Source: Chryseobacterium bernardetii (GTDB taxonomy: Bacteria > Bacteroidota > Bacteroidia > Flavobacteriales > Weeksellaceae). From it: a stretch of 64,000 nucleotides of DNA. The stretch's first letter is position 1. Each line of letters opens with the position of its first letter. This document shows positions 43,496 to 53,438 of this stretch, one piece after another. Made by a program: the position numbers and the translations under genes. A model generated the notes under the pieces. The model was not told where the DNA came from and made no database searches. It saw only the letters and a list, made by a program, of their open reading frames with translations. The stretch covers positions 4,321,501 through 4,385,500 of the forward strand of contig NZ_CP033932.1 of NCBI RefSeq assembly GCF_003815975.1, in the 5' to 3' direction.

Positions 43496-45274
43496 TTAGA
43501 AAGTAATCTTCACTCCACCCAAAATCTGTGGACCTAAAACCTTATAAGCTTTGTACGTCTGGTATTTTGAGCTTAGAAGATTATTTCCGAGTGCGAAAAT
43601 ACTGAAATTTTTGTAAATTTTATACTCTGCGGAAAGATTTAAATCAGCATAACCTCCAACTTTATCGTTCGTATTTTCTAATGAGCGGTAAATCATCCCA
43701 TTAGGAGCCTGGGCATCTGCAATTCCTTCAATTGAAAAAGAGTTCGTTGTTCTGTCGCTAGCAAAAATTCCTTTGAAACCTAACAATAATTTCTTGTCGA
43801 GCATCGTATATTTAGCGCCAATGCTCGCATTCAATAGCGGAACATTGTAGATATTGTCATAGTTTTTCAAATTATATTTGGTAAACCTTACTTCTCCGTC
43901 AACCATTAAGTTTTCTAATGGAAAATACTGTACACTCCCTTTGATATCGCTTACATTTCCATCATCGTAAATAGCAGAAAATGTGTTGGCATAATCGTAA
44001 GCGGCACGGTTCAGGGTGTAATTATTGTCAAAAAGGCTGTTTGCTTTAAAGAACATAATGTCTTTCATCTTCCCGAAACCTGCAGAGAAGTCATATTTCA
44101 GCGTTTCATCAATATCTCCTCTTAACCCTACATAAAAGTGATATTTAGTTTCTGTAGGCTTTAAATACTGGTCAGAAAGAACGTAGGGATTCTCCTGAAG
44201 AAGATCTCCATACGTATTAAGCTTAAGACCACCGTCTACCCCACCATAAAATTTAAATTCCTTGGCAGCTGCTACCTGAAACTCAGCTTGAGGGAACCAA
44301 TAAGTCTTGTTGTTCTTCACCTGATCCATCAATCTGTTTGAATTCTTAGCATTCAGGAAAGAAAACCCTGAACCTAACATCAAATAAGACTCGCCTTTTC
44401 TAAAGGTCACTTTCGGATTTAAATTCGTATTAAAGAAGTTGGAAGAGTTTTTATCTGCTATTTCAAAATCAGTTTTCACTGCTTCTAAACCTACTCCTAA
44501 ATCAGCATTCAGATTAATTCCTGATTTACCGAGTTCAACAGCATGTTTTGAGAAGTTTGCTAAAACGGAAACCTGATTTTCCTGAGCATCAAAATGATCT
44601 TTAAGGAAAGACGATTTTACTCTTACATCATTCAGAATTTCGTTAGAATAGAAATCGTAATAACCATTCACTTTGAACTGGTTTACTTTCTGCTTCAGAT
44701 CAACATCTGCACTGGGTGTCAGCGCATAGATCCCGTAATAGTTATAATTATTCAATCCATATTCAGCATTAATATTGAATTTTCCTTTATCTCCGTAAGA
44801 ATTCAGAAAAGCTCCAATTGTTGCGGAAGTCTGCTTGGATTTCCAGTCGTAATCGTTTTTAAGACCGCTTGTAGAAAGCAAATGGACATCTGCTCCCACT
44901 TCAAACTTATTTTCAAGGGTTTTGGAGATATTTCCGTCCAGCAGAATCTTCCCGTAATTTCCCATTCCGAACTGGACATAGTTATTCTGGGCTGTTCCGT
45001 CAAATTTCGGGGCCACATCCTCTCCCTGGATTGTTGAAGTCTTGAAGTCAGAAACTGCAGGAACGTCTGTAATGGTATATCTTACAGGGTTCTGGGATTT
45101 CTCTTCCGGCGGATAATTTTTAATGGTTTCCACGGAAGTCTTCTTTTTCTCGATCTTCTTCACTTCCGGCTCTCTCTTTTTGTTAAGAACCAGTTTCTCC
45201 TCCTTGATCTGGGAAAACGCAAACTGCGAAACCCCTAAAAATATGATGGATAATAATTGAATTTTTCTGTTCAT
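43496..45274 (-). CDS. TonB-receptor-like outer-membrane beta-barrel protein (no plug domain)
   Basis: 592 residues: signal peptide ending in FAFSQ, a charged KKREPEVKKIEKKK linker, then beta strands alternating aromatic and polar residues to the C-terminal phenylalanine (GGVKITF). Strands such as FKVNGYYDFYSNEILNDVRVKSSF and YHFYVGLRGDIDETLKYDFSAGFG resemble the barrel of TonB-dependent receptors, but no plug domain or TonB box is seen. It follows a large TPR protein after 71 bp; the pair is probably one envelope complex in which the TPR protein is the periplasmic partner (inference). Confidence 0.78.
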   Translation of the reverse strand: MNRKIQLLSIIFLGVSQFAFSQIKEEKLVLNKKREPEVKKIEKKKTSVETIKNYPPEEKSQNPVRYTITDVPAVSDFKTSTIQGEDVAPKFDGTAQNNYVQFGMGNYGKILLDGNISKTLENKFEVGADVHLLSTSGLKNDYDWKSKQTSATIGAFLNSYGDKGKFNINAEYGLNNYNYYGIYALTPSADVDLKQKVNQFKVNGYYDFYSNEILNDVRVKSSFLKDHFDAQENQVSVLANFSKHAVELGKSGINLNADLGVGLEAVKTDFEIADKNSSNFFNTNLNPKVTFRKGESYLMLGSGFSFLNAKNSNRLMDQVKNNKTYWFPQAEFQVAAAKEFKFYGGVDGGLKLNTYGDLLQENPYVLSDQYLKPTETKYHFYVGLRGDIDETLKYDFSAGFGKMKDIMFFKANSLFDNNYTLNRAAYDYANTFSAIYDDGNVSDIKGSVQYFPLENLMVDGEVRFTKYNLKNYDNIYNVPLLNASIGAKYTMLDKKLLLGFKGIFASDRTTNSFSIEGIADAQAPNGMIYRSLENTNDKVGGYADLNLSAEYKIYKNFSIFALGNNLLSSKYQTYKAYKVLGPQILGGVKITF

Positions 45275-45345
45275 TACTACTTCTTGTATTTATGCATCCA
45301 TGTAAATTATATCAGTAATTCTTTACATGAACAGGATACTACATT

Positions 45346-48309
45346 TTACTTTTTAATCTGCTTTTTAACTTCTTTAGCTTCTGCTACAATATCCGGGAAA
45401 CTCTTATAGTTTGCAATAATCTGATCACACGTGTAACTTGCCTGATAGTTATCTTTCAGTCCGATATAGTTTTTAGCCATTAGTACCAGCGCTTTTGCTC
45501 CCCAAAATTCTTCAGAGGCATAGTTGTTGGCAAGCTTAAAGATGGTCTCATTGGAAGACTTGAAGGCTTTTCCTTTATTCTGATAATAAGCTTTTGCGTA
45601 TAATGCTTCTGCTGCTACCGAAGTATTGGACGATTTTTCAAGAGAAGTATAAGCCGTTTGAGCATCTTTATCTTTTCCTGAATTCATAAGGCTTCTCGCC
45701 TTAATTACTTTTGCAGTTTCAATAACTGCTGCAGAGTTTTTAGAATTGGCAATAACAGCGTTCGCTAATTTTTCTGCTTCAGAGAAGTTCTTTTCATCTG
45801 CATACAGCTTCATCAACTCAACATTAGCATAGTTTTTAATGCTGATATTGGAAGAATTTTTGATGCCTTCAAGATATTTCTTAGCTTCAGCCGTATTACC
45901 CTGTGCCATGAAGATCTGCGCTAAACGGGTTTGGGCATCATCCTGATAATCATTCTGGACACCGGCTACCTCCTGTAAAACAAGCAGTGCTTTTGTAGAA
46001 TTATTGGTTTGATAGTAGCTCTCTCCCAATTCATACTTAGCCTGATAAAGGCCTTCTCCTGTTGGATTTTGCGTCAGGTATTTCTCGTAATAAGAAATGG
46101 CATTTTTGTAGTCTTTCTTCGCGAAATACTGTTTTCCTGTAGATAAGTTGATCTCATCAATTTCAGAGGCATCAACATTTACTCCGATGGTTCTTGCAAA
46201 ATTTTCATAGCCTGCAACATCACCATTTTTCGTGAATATAGGTTTTGCAGCCTGAACAATCTTCTGGGCATACGCTGTATTTTTATACTGCTCTCCCAAC
46301 GATTTCAGTTCAGAAAGGGCCTTGTCATTCTGGTTCTGGTCAATATAATTCTGAGCTCTGTAAATAGAAGCATTGGCAATTAAGTCTTTGTCTGAAGATG
46401 TTTTAATAACTTTTCCAAAATAATCATTGGAGTTGGCAAAATCATCCTGAGCAGCATAAGCTGTACCTATTTCGTATTGAGCATCATCATAATATTCAGA
46501 ATCCGGATATTTAGATAGTAAGTTTTTCAGATTGTTGATTTTCGCCTGGGTATCACCTTTAAATCCTAAAGCCATTGCTTTCTGATATAGGGTATAATCT
46601 GTAGCGTCTGCATTTTTATCATAGATTGCAATGGCTTCATTAAGATCATTATTCGCATAGTGAATATCTGCCAGACGAAGCTCTGCATCATTTTTAAATT
46701 CAGGTTTAGGATTCGCCAGGTACTGCTTGAAGTAAGTAGCAGCCTGATCGAACTTCTTAGCTTTAAAGTAAGCATATCCCAAATCATAAGGCAACTGCTG
46801 TTTTTCCGGGAAGCTTTCATTCAGAAGTTTTTCATAACGAACAATGGCAGACGGATAATTTCCTTTCTGGTAATATACCTGAGCCAGCCAGTATAAAGCC
46901 CTGCTGTTAAATTCTTTATTGATATTGAACCCTAAACTTCTTAAGAAATATTTTTCTGCTTCATCATAATTCCCTTTATTGAATTCTTCTGTTCCCAATA
47001 AATAAGAAACTTCCTGATCCACTTTGTTGATTTCAGGAGTTGAGCTTTGCAAGCGGTCAATAGCATTCAATGTTTCCTTATAGTTTCCGGAATACAGGTA
47101 TGATTTCACTAACAGGGATCTCATTTCCGAGGCATTGGAAGCGTTCTGATTGTCATTGATATAATTCTGAAGAACGGTAGACGGGTTTTCAAACGGGTTT
47201 CCGATATCGTATCCAAGCTTAGCATACTGTTCATGTGCCAGCTTTTTCACTTTCGCATCATAGTCCATCTGGTAAGAAGAACGGAATGCGGAAAGAGCTT
47301 CCTGCTTTTTATCAACCGCTAAATAAGCATTCCCCAGTTGATAATAAGCATTCTGCGCTAACGCTGAATTGCTGTTCACAAGCTGGTTATAATAAGAAAC
47401 TGCTTCGTCATATTTCTTCAGTTGGGCAGCAACAAATCCCATTTCATAAAGGTCATTTTCAGAAGGATTCTGCTGTACATTCAGATAATCCTTTAAATGT
47501 GGATAAGCAGCGTTATAATCTCCTTTCATGAAATAACTCTCTCCAATGATCTTATGTACTTCTGCTTTGTAGGATTCTGAAATATTTTCGTTCAATAAAG
47601 CATTCCCTTCAGAGATCGCTTTATCATAATCCTTATCATTATAATACATCTGTACATAATAAGAACGTACAAGCCTTGAGAATTTATCCTGTTCTTTTAT
47701 GGAATCAAAATACTGGAAAGCCTTATCATTTTGTCTGTTGCTATAGTAGAGATGCCCCAGCATATAAGCAATATCTCCTTTCTGAGACTGATCTGCTGTT
47801 TTATACGCTTCTTCCAGAGCATCAGTGGCTCCTTTAGAGTCTCCCGTCATAAACTTGGCATAGCCCAATTTCAGAATATACTGGGTATTCTCCTCTTTTG
47901 AAAGCTGATATTGGTTTACTTTTTTCAAAGTTTCCAATGCTTTGTCAAAGTCTTTTTTTGCCAGATAATAATCTGCCAAAGGAAGATTAGCCTGGGCAAA
48001 ATAGGCAGAATTAGGATATTCTTTCATGAAAGCAGTCAATCCTTCCTCAGCATGGTTTTTCTGAAGAATTACACCAATCACATTATCAAAAAACTGAGCC
48101 GCCTCCTTCTTTGAACGGGACAAATTCTGATTATAGAAATATTGTCTTGCGTATTCGTATTGGGAGGCGTTGTATATTTTAGTCTGATAAAGGTTTTCAG
48201 CTAGATTGAACCTGTAATTTTCTTTCTGTGTAAAATATTGGGACTGTTGAGCATCGGAAATTCCGAAATAGATGACCGCAGCCGCTAAAAGTATTTTTTT
48301 TGATTTCAT
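45346..48309 (-). CDS. Large periplasmic tetratricopeptide-repeat protein
   Basis: 987 residues with a signal peptide (KILLAAAVIYFGISDAQ) and at least 15 TPR units, for example NAYYQLGNAYLAVDKKQEALS, ALYWLAQVYYQKGNYPSAI and AKYELGESYYQTNNSTKAL. TPR arrays form superhelical scaffolds for protein contact. It is encoded directly before the beta-barrel gene at 43496 on the same strand. This TPR-barrel pair is widespread in Flavobacteriia. Possible roles are outer-membrane assembly or uptake; none is shown by sequence. Confidence 0.85.
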   Translation of the reverse strand: MKSKKILLAAAVIYFGISDAQQSQYFTQKENYRFNLAENLYQTKIYNASQYEYARQYFYNQNLSRSKKEAAQFFDNVIGVILQKNHAEEGLTAFMKEYPNSAYFAQANLPLADYYLAKKDFDKALETLKKVNQYQLSKEENTQYILKLGYAKFMTGDSKGATDALEEAYKTADQSQKGDIAYMLGHLYYSNRQNDKAFQYFDSIKEQDKFSRLVRSYYVQMYYNDKDYDKAISEGNALLNENISESYKAEVHKIIGESYFMKGDYNAAYPHLKDYLNVQQNPSENDLYEMGFVAAQLKKYDEAVSYYNQLVNSNSALAQNAYYQLGNAYLAVDKKQEALSAFRSSYQMDYDAKVKKLAHEQYAKLGYDIGNPFENPSTVLQNYINDNQNASNASEMRSLLVKSYLYSGNYKETLNAIDRLQSSTPEINKVDQEVSYLLGTEEFNKGNYDEAEKYFLRSLGFNINKEFNSRALYWLAQVYYQKGNYPSAIVRYEKLLNESFPEKQQLPYDLGYAYFKAKKFDQAATYFKQYLANPKPEFKNDAELRLADIHYANNDLNEAIAIYDKNADATDYTLYQKAMALGFKGDTQAKINNLKNLLSKYPDSEYYDDAQYEIGTAYAAQDDFANSNDYFGKVIKTSSDKDLIANASIYRAQNYIDQNQNDKALSELKSLGEQYKNTAYAQKIVQAAKPIFTKNGDVAGYENFARTIGVNVDASEIDEINLSTGKQYFAKKDYKNAISYYEKYLTQNPTGEGLYQAKYELGESYYQTNNSTKALLVLQEVAGVQNDYQDDAQTRLAQIFMAQGNTAEAKKYLEGIKNSSNISIKNYANVELMKLYADEKNFSEAEKLANAVIANSKNSAAVIETAKVIKARSLMNSGKDKDAQTAYTSLEKSSNTSVAAEALYAKAYYQNKGKAFKSSNETIFKLANNYASEEFWGAKALVLMAKNYIGLKDNYQASYTCDQIIANYKSFPDIVAEAKEVKKQIKK

Positions 48310-48567
48310 TCTTCTTGATATAAGAAAATTAGTCTAAATAAGTTAACGAAAATATTAAAAACTTATTGTTTAAGCAAGTTTTAACAGATTTAATACTATA
48401 AAGCAATAAATTCTCAACAGTAAAAAACATTTCACTATCGCATGATAAAAATTCTTACTTTAGTCTGATAAAAATGTAAACAATTTTAGTAAACAGTTAT
48501 CAAAAACATATTCTGAACTGATACTTTTTCTACAGCAGCTAAAAACATACCATAAACACCCTACAAT

Positions 48568-50808
48568 ATGAAATTTAAGATACTTTTAGCATTAATTTTT
48601 GTAAACCTCATGCAGGCGCAAAAATTTTATTTCCCGAAAACGGCAGTCACAGATTCCCTTATTTTGGAAAAGCAAATGCCTGCACTGGCAGTTCAGGTGA
48701 TCTCTAACCTTCAGACTGTGAAGTATAAGCCCAAAAATGATGCAGATTTTTCGGATACCCTTTTCCGTCTGCAGATGGTAGCTAAAGAATACAAAAAATC
48801 CATTGCTACCCTCGCTGAGCATCGTAATCAGTTTGCAGACCATAATATGGCCGGATATAAATCTTTGGGATACGAAGTGTACAGCATGGCCAAATTAACA
48901 GAAGAAGCAAAAAAAACCTCTTTTTCAAAAGCACTTCAGGCCGCATTCAATGCAAAATACGAAAGTCTTGATGAACATTTGCTTCCCAGAGTTGGTCTTG
49001 CCGTTAATGGTGATGTAAATAATTTCAGAAAGTTATTGAAAAAAGCACTGAATAAACAAAAAGGAAAAGACAGTATAAATTATCCTTCGGCTCTCGCACT
49101 ATGTAAAGCCTATTTAAATTATAAGACTTACTCCAGCATTCATCCTCAGATCATGCAGTTATTGAAAGTAAAGGACAATGAAAAATTCATCACAGAAACA
49201 AAAAATCTTAAAACCAACAATGGAAATACACTAACCATTACCATCATCAGAAAAAAAGAGAATAAATCTCCCCTGCCGGTTATTCTTACCAGTAATATTT
49301 ATGCAGGAGAAATTGATCATTTTTTTGGAAAAAGAGCGGCTGTTTACAATTATGTGGGTGCGGTAGTCAATACCAGAGGTAAAAGAAACAGTAATGATGA
49401 AAACAATCCTTTTGAGCATGAATCGCAGGACCTTTATGAAGTGATAGATTGGGTAAGCAAACAGCCCTGGAGCAACGGCAAAGTAGGGATGATTGGCGGA
49501 AGCTATGTAGGATTCAGTCAATGGGCTGCGGTGAAAAATCTGCATCCGGCACTAAAAACCATTGTACCACAGGTTTCTGTAGGTATCGGGATTGATTATC
49601 CTGCCCAAAATAATGTATTCATGAGCTATATGCTGCAATGGATACAATATGTCACCAATAATAAGTATACTGATGAGGCAGATTTCAGTAATGCTGCAAA
49701 ATGGGATTCTATCAATACAGCCTGGTATAAAAGTGGGAAAGCATTCCGGGCACTGGATACCATCAGCGGAAAGCCCAGCAAAATATTCCAGAGATGGCTG
49801 GATCATCCGTCTTACGATCAATATTGGCAGAAAATGGTTCCTTATAAAGAAGAGTTTGCCCACATCAATATTCCTATTCTCACTACTACCGGATATTATG
49901 ACGATGACCAGATCGGAGCCTTATATTATTACAAGGAACATCTTAAATATAATAAAAATGCAGAGCATTACCTTGTAATAGGACCCTATAATCACGGTGG
50001 CGCACAAAGCTTTGGATTTACTTATGTGGGAGGTAAACCTATAGATCCGGTGGCCAGAATCAGCATTGATGATCTTGCATTTTCCTGGTTCGATTATATT
50101 CTTAAAAATGGTAAAAAACCAGAGATTTTAAAAGATAAAGTTAATTTTCAGGTGATGAATACCAATACATGGAAGCATGTTCCTAATCTGGACGGAATGC
50201 ACACCTCCACTCTTAAATTTTATCTCAAAGACCGTAAGACCAGTCCCTCAGTATTCAGTAAGCCTGAAAGTATTGAATTTACCAAACAGGTTGTTGATTT
50301 CAAAAGCAGAGACGAAAAAGACATTTATTATAAACTAAGCAAAACAGACAGTGCAAAGGTGAATAATCTCATTCATTTTGAGAGTGAAACTTTTGATAAG
50401 GATATTATCATCAGCGGAAACCTGTCAGGATTACTTAATGTATCCGTTAATAAAAAAGATATGGATACCGATATATATCTGTATCAGGTACAGCCGGACG
50501 GAAAACCTTTTTTATTATCAACCCATACAGCAAGGGCCAGTTATGCAAAAAATAATGAGGTGCGCCAGCTTCTTCAACCGAATAAAATGGAGCAAATTCC
50601 CATCAGGCAATCGATTTTTACCAGTAAAAAGGTTGAAAAAGGAAGCAGATTACTTTTATTAGTAGGAATCAGCAAAAATCCGAACTGGCAGCTCAACTAC
50701 GGAACGGGTAAAGATGTAAGCGATGAAACAATAAAGGATGCAGGGGAACCGATGGTGGTAAAATGGTATAATGACAGCTATGTGGAAATACCTGTTTATA
50801 AAGACTAA
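48568..50808 (+). CDS. CocE/NonD-family secreted hydrolase (X-Pro dipeptidyl-peptidase-like)
   Basis: 746 residues, signal peptide ending MQAQ. After a ~200-residue helical N-terminal part comes an alpha/beta hydrolase core. GKVGMIGGSYVGFSQW carries the nucleophile Ser (GxSYxG), TTTGYYDDDQIGALYYYKEH the acid, and LVIGPYNHGGA the His. The last ~220 residues form the jelly-roll domain of the family (NLSGLLNVSVNKKDMDTDIYLYQV). Relatives are acyl esterases, cocaine esterase, glutaryl-acylases and X-Pro peptidases; the substrate is not evident. A single gene. Confidence 0.87.
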   Translation: MKFKILLALIFVNLMQAQKFYFPKTAVTDSLILEKQMPALAVQVISNLQTVKYKPKNDADFSDTLFRLQMVAKEYKKSIATLAEHRNQFADHNMAGYKSLGYEVYSMAKLTEEAKKTSFSKALQAAFNAKYESLDEHLLPRVGLAVNGDVNNFRKLLKKALNKQKGKDSINYPSALALCKAYLNYKTYSSIHPQIMQLLKVKDNEKFITETKNLKTNNGNTLTITIIRKKENKSPLPVILTSNIYAGEIDHFFGKRAAVYNYVGAVVNTRGKRNSNDENNPFEHESQDLYEVIDWVSKQPWSNGKVGMIGGSYVGFSQWAAVKNLHPALKTIVPQVSVGIGIDYPAQNNVFMSYMLQWIQYVTNNKYTDEADFSNAAKWDSINTAWYKSGKAFRALDTISGKPSKIFQRWLDHPSYDQYWQKMVPYKEEFAHINIPILTTTGYYDDDQIGALYYYKEHLKYNKNAEHYLVIGPYNHGGAQSFGFTYVGGKPIDPVARISIDDLAFSWFDYILKNGKKPEILKDKVNFQVMNTNTWKHVPNLDGMHTSTLKFYLKDRKTSPSVFSKPESIEFTKQVVDFKSRDEKDIYYKLSKTDSAKVNNLIHFESETFDKDIIISGNLSGLLNVSVNKKDMDTDIYLYQVQPDGKPFLLSTHTARASYAKNNEVRQLLQPNKMEQIPIRQSIFTSKKVEKGSRLLLLVGISKNPNWQLNYGTGKDVSDETIKDAGEPMVVKWYNDSYVEIPVYKD

Positions 50809-50913
50809 AGGCTTTTCGTTAAGCATTTTTACCTAAATGTTCTTAACAGCTGTTAACATCAAAAATAAAAAATCATTACATTTGTTTTTTTCAAATCAAA
50901 TATAGTTTATTGA

Positions 50914-52596
50914 ATGAGTCAACTTTTTAGAAGAAAAGTCTATTCGGATACAGATACTTCAACAGGACTTTTAAGAGTTTTAGGTGTATGGGACATCGTA
51001 TTTTTTGGGATTGCGGCAATTATAGGAGCAGGGAGTTTCAGCAGTTTGGGAGAAGCCGTTTTCAGAGGTGGCCCGGGTGTTATCCTACTCTATTTGATTT
51101 GTGGCTTTGCGTGTGGTTTCACAGCTTTATGCTATGCTGAATTTGCCAGCAGAATTCCTACAGCAGGATCTGCATATACGTATGCTTATGCCAGTTTCGG
51201 GGAATTGATTGCCTGGGTTATAGGCTGGGCGCTGATTATGGAATATTCTTTCGGAAATATTTATGTTGCCTTTTCATGGTCTGATTATTTCACCAGCTTT
51301 TTAGGACGTCTGGGAATGCATATTCCTGATTATCTTACCTGCAGTTACACAGAAGCCAGCAAAGCAGTACTAAACGGCTCGGAAAATAAAGAATTGATAA
51401 ATGCCTGGAATACTGCTCCACTGATTGGTAATTTAAAATTTATAGTGGATATTCCTGCTTTGGTTATCAACGGATTAATTACATGGCTTTGCTATGTAGG
51501 AGTAAAGGAAAGTAAAAACTTCAATAATTCACTGGTCCTTTTAAAATTAGGAGTTATTTTATTGGTTATCTTAGTAGGTTTCGCTTATATCAATACCGAT
51601 AACTGGACGCCAATAAGTCCGGTAACGGGATCTCCATCCTTTATGCCTAACGGATTTACAGGGGTTATGAGTGCCGTTTCAGGAGTTTTCTTTGCCTATA
51701 TTGGTTTTGATGCGTTAAGTGTGCTTTCCGAAGAAACAAAAGATCCTCAAAAGACCCTGCCAAAAGGGATGATTATCTCTCTTGTATTATGTACAGTGAT
51801 CTACATTGCCCTTACCCTGGTACTCACTGGAATGGTAGATTACAAAAAGTTTGACGGTGTGGGTGACCCGCTTTCATTCATCTTTGAAAAAACAAATGCC
51901 AATGTGGCATGGATGGAGCTGGTAGTTTCTTTTGTTGCCATTGTTGCTATTACTACCGTATTACTGGTATTCCAGATGGGGCAGCCAAGAATCTGGTATG
52001 CGATGAGCCGTGACGGATTAATGCCGCAGAAATTCCTCAAGATTCATCCAAAATACAAAACTCCATCTTTTGCAACTATAGTTACAGGAATTGTAGTAGG
52101 GATTCCTATCTTATTTACGGATAAAACTTTCATCCTTGATTTTACCAGTATCGGAACAATCTTCGCTTTTGTATTGGTATGTGCAGGAGTTTTAGTTCTT
52201 CCAGCTAAGGAAAAGATCAAAGGCAGATTCCACCTTCCTTACATCAATGGTAAAATTATTTTCCCTGTTGTTTTTATTGGCGGACTGATTGCTTTCTACT
52301 ACTGGCAGCCGGAATTCTTCCATACATTGATGAATTGGGGTGATCCTAAAGAAGGAGAATTCAGGGCATCCATTTTCTTCTTTATTATCATCAACCTCAT
52401 CTTATGTGTGATTGCCTTTATCAAGAATCTTTCTCTTATACCACTAGTAGGATTGAGCTCGTGCTTATACCTTCTTACCGGGATGAGCCATGAGAACTGG
52501 TTCTGGTTTGGAATGTGGTTTCTGATTGGTATGTTTATTTACTTTTTTTACGGCTATAAAAACAGTAAGCTTGGAAAGGAGTTAAAAAAGGGCTAA
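50914..52596 (+). CDS. APC-superfamily amino-acid permease (cationic amino acid transporter type)
   Basis: 560 residues with ~13 membrane helices. TM1 has the unwound motif FFGIAAIIGAGSFSSLGEAV; TM6 has GVMSAVSGVFFAYIGFDALSVLSEETKDPQKTLP, typical of the CAT subgroup. FQMGQPRIWYAMSRDGLMP is also family conserved. It exchanges or imports amino acids at the inner membrane. Followed by a strong terminator, so a single-gene transcript. Confidence 0.9.
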   Translation: MSQLFRRKVYSDTDTSTGLLRVLGVWDIVFFGIAAIIGAGSFSSLGEAVFRGGPGVILLYLICGFACGFTALCYAEFASRIPTAGSAYTYAYASFGELIAWVIGWALIMEYSFGNIYVAFSWSDYFTSFLGRLGMHIPDYLTCSYTEASKAVLNGSENKELINAWNTAPLIGNLKFIVDIPALVINGLITWLCYVGVKESKNFNNSLVLLKLGVILLVILVGFAYINTDNWTPISPVTGSPSFMPNGFTGVMSAVSGVFFAYIGFDALSVLSEETKDPQKTLPKGMIISLVLCTVIYIALTLVLTGMVDYKKFDGVGDPLSFIFEKTNANVAWMELVVSFVAIVAITTVLLVFQMGQPRIWYAMSRDGLMPQKFLKIHPKYKTPSFATIVTGIVVGIPILFTDKTFILDFTSIGTIFAFVLVCAGVLVLPAKEKIKGRFHLPYINGKIIFPVVFIGGLIAFYYWQPEFFHTLMNWGDPKEGEFRASIFFFIIINLILCVIAFIKNLSLIPLVGLSSCLYLLTGMSHENWFWFGMWFLIGMFIYFFYGYKNSKLGKELKKG

Positions 52597-52619
52597 AACA
52601 AGATATAAAATATCAAAAA

Positions 52620-52662
52620 AAGGCAAAATGGCAATATAGTTATTTTGCCTTTTTCTTTTTTT
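52620..52662 (+). terminator. Terminator of the permease gene
   Basis: 10-bp arms AAGGCAAAAT (52620-52629) and ATTTTGCCTT (52642-52651) are followed by a T-rich tract. Confidence 0.85.
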
Positions 52663-52719
52663 ATAAAACCGGCAGAATTATTGCTGTAAATTCAAGGTAA
52701 ACAATAAACTAATAGCGTT

Positions 52720-53055
52720 ATGTCTGAAAGAATCAAAACATACAGGGAGTTTTATCAGTTCTACCTTACCGAACACAGTAAAACAGGAACCCGGATTTTC
52801 CACTTTATTGGTACATTGCTCGTATTTGTTGTGATAGGATATGTTATCAGTTCAGGAAAAGAGAGATTTCTATGGTATATTCCAATTGTGGGATACGGAT
52901 TTGCCTGGTTTAGCCATGCCGTTATCGAAAGAAATAAGCCTGCTACTTTTAAATATCCGTTGTGGTCATTAATTTCGGACTTTAAGCTTTTCTTTGAATT
53001 ATTAATTGGAAAGCAGAAATTTAGAGAACCGAATAATCAGATACAGGAACCTTAA
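52720..53055 (+). CDS. Mpo1-like (DUF962) membrane protein
   Basis: 111 residues with two central membrane helices. Conserved family residues: FYLTEHSKTGTRIFHFIGT near the N-terminus and WFSHAVIERNKPATFKYPLWSLISDFKLF. The yeast homologue Mpo1 is an Fe2+-dependent dioxygenase in alpha-oxidation of 2-hydroxy fatty acids; the conserved His residues are present. Bacterial function untested. The next gene-free stretch is the left end of an IS110 element. Confidence 0.87.
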   Translation: MSERIKTYREFYQFYLTEHSKTGTRIFHFIGTLLVFVVIGYVISSGKERFLWYIPIVGYGFAWFSHAVIERNKPATFKYPLWSLISDFKLFFELLIGKQKFREPNNQIQEP

Positions 53056-53245
53056 TATTATTCATGAAATTTCATAATCATTTTACATCACTGCAAAAAT
53101 CTTATTGTGGCTGAAATAATTATGTTTTTAAGAATATGTTCAAAACATCATTATTTTTTTAACTATTAAGATAATAAGGACATTAAGATTAGTTCCGCTT
53201 TAAGCAGTATGATCCCGTTATTATGTCATCCTATGTTTGCAAAAT

Positions 53246-53438
53246 ATTAGATTTAACAAACAAAAAGGAAAAGAGAGTAAAGAATAAGGTTATCAATTGT
53301 CATTAGTCTCACAGACCGTTCGGAATGCTAATCCCTTTACTCTTTTACTACCAAACCTGAACAGATCATTAGGTAACAAGCCTGTATTTAGGATAGATAG
53401 GTAATAGTAGTATTCTCTTTTCCTGTAAAATTATAGGT
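53246..53438 (+). ncRNA. Candidate bridge RNA of the IS110 element
   Basis: The 5' leader between the -7 box TATGTTTG (53232-53239) and the transposase ATG is non-coding and structured. An outer stem pairs GAGTAAAG (53275-53282) with CTTTACTC (53335-53342); an inner stem pairs ATTAG (53302-53306) with CTAAT (53328-53332), with a CCGTTCGG mini-hairpin. This first loop contains ATTGTCATT, similar to REP target arms. The second loop contains ACAGATCATT (53361-53370), identical to the last 10 bases of the element before its right core. Two-loop RNAs of this kind guide IS110 recombinases to target and donor. Confidence 0.55.
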
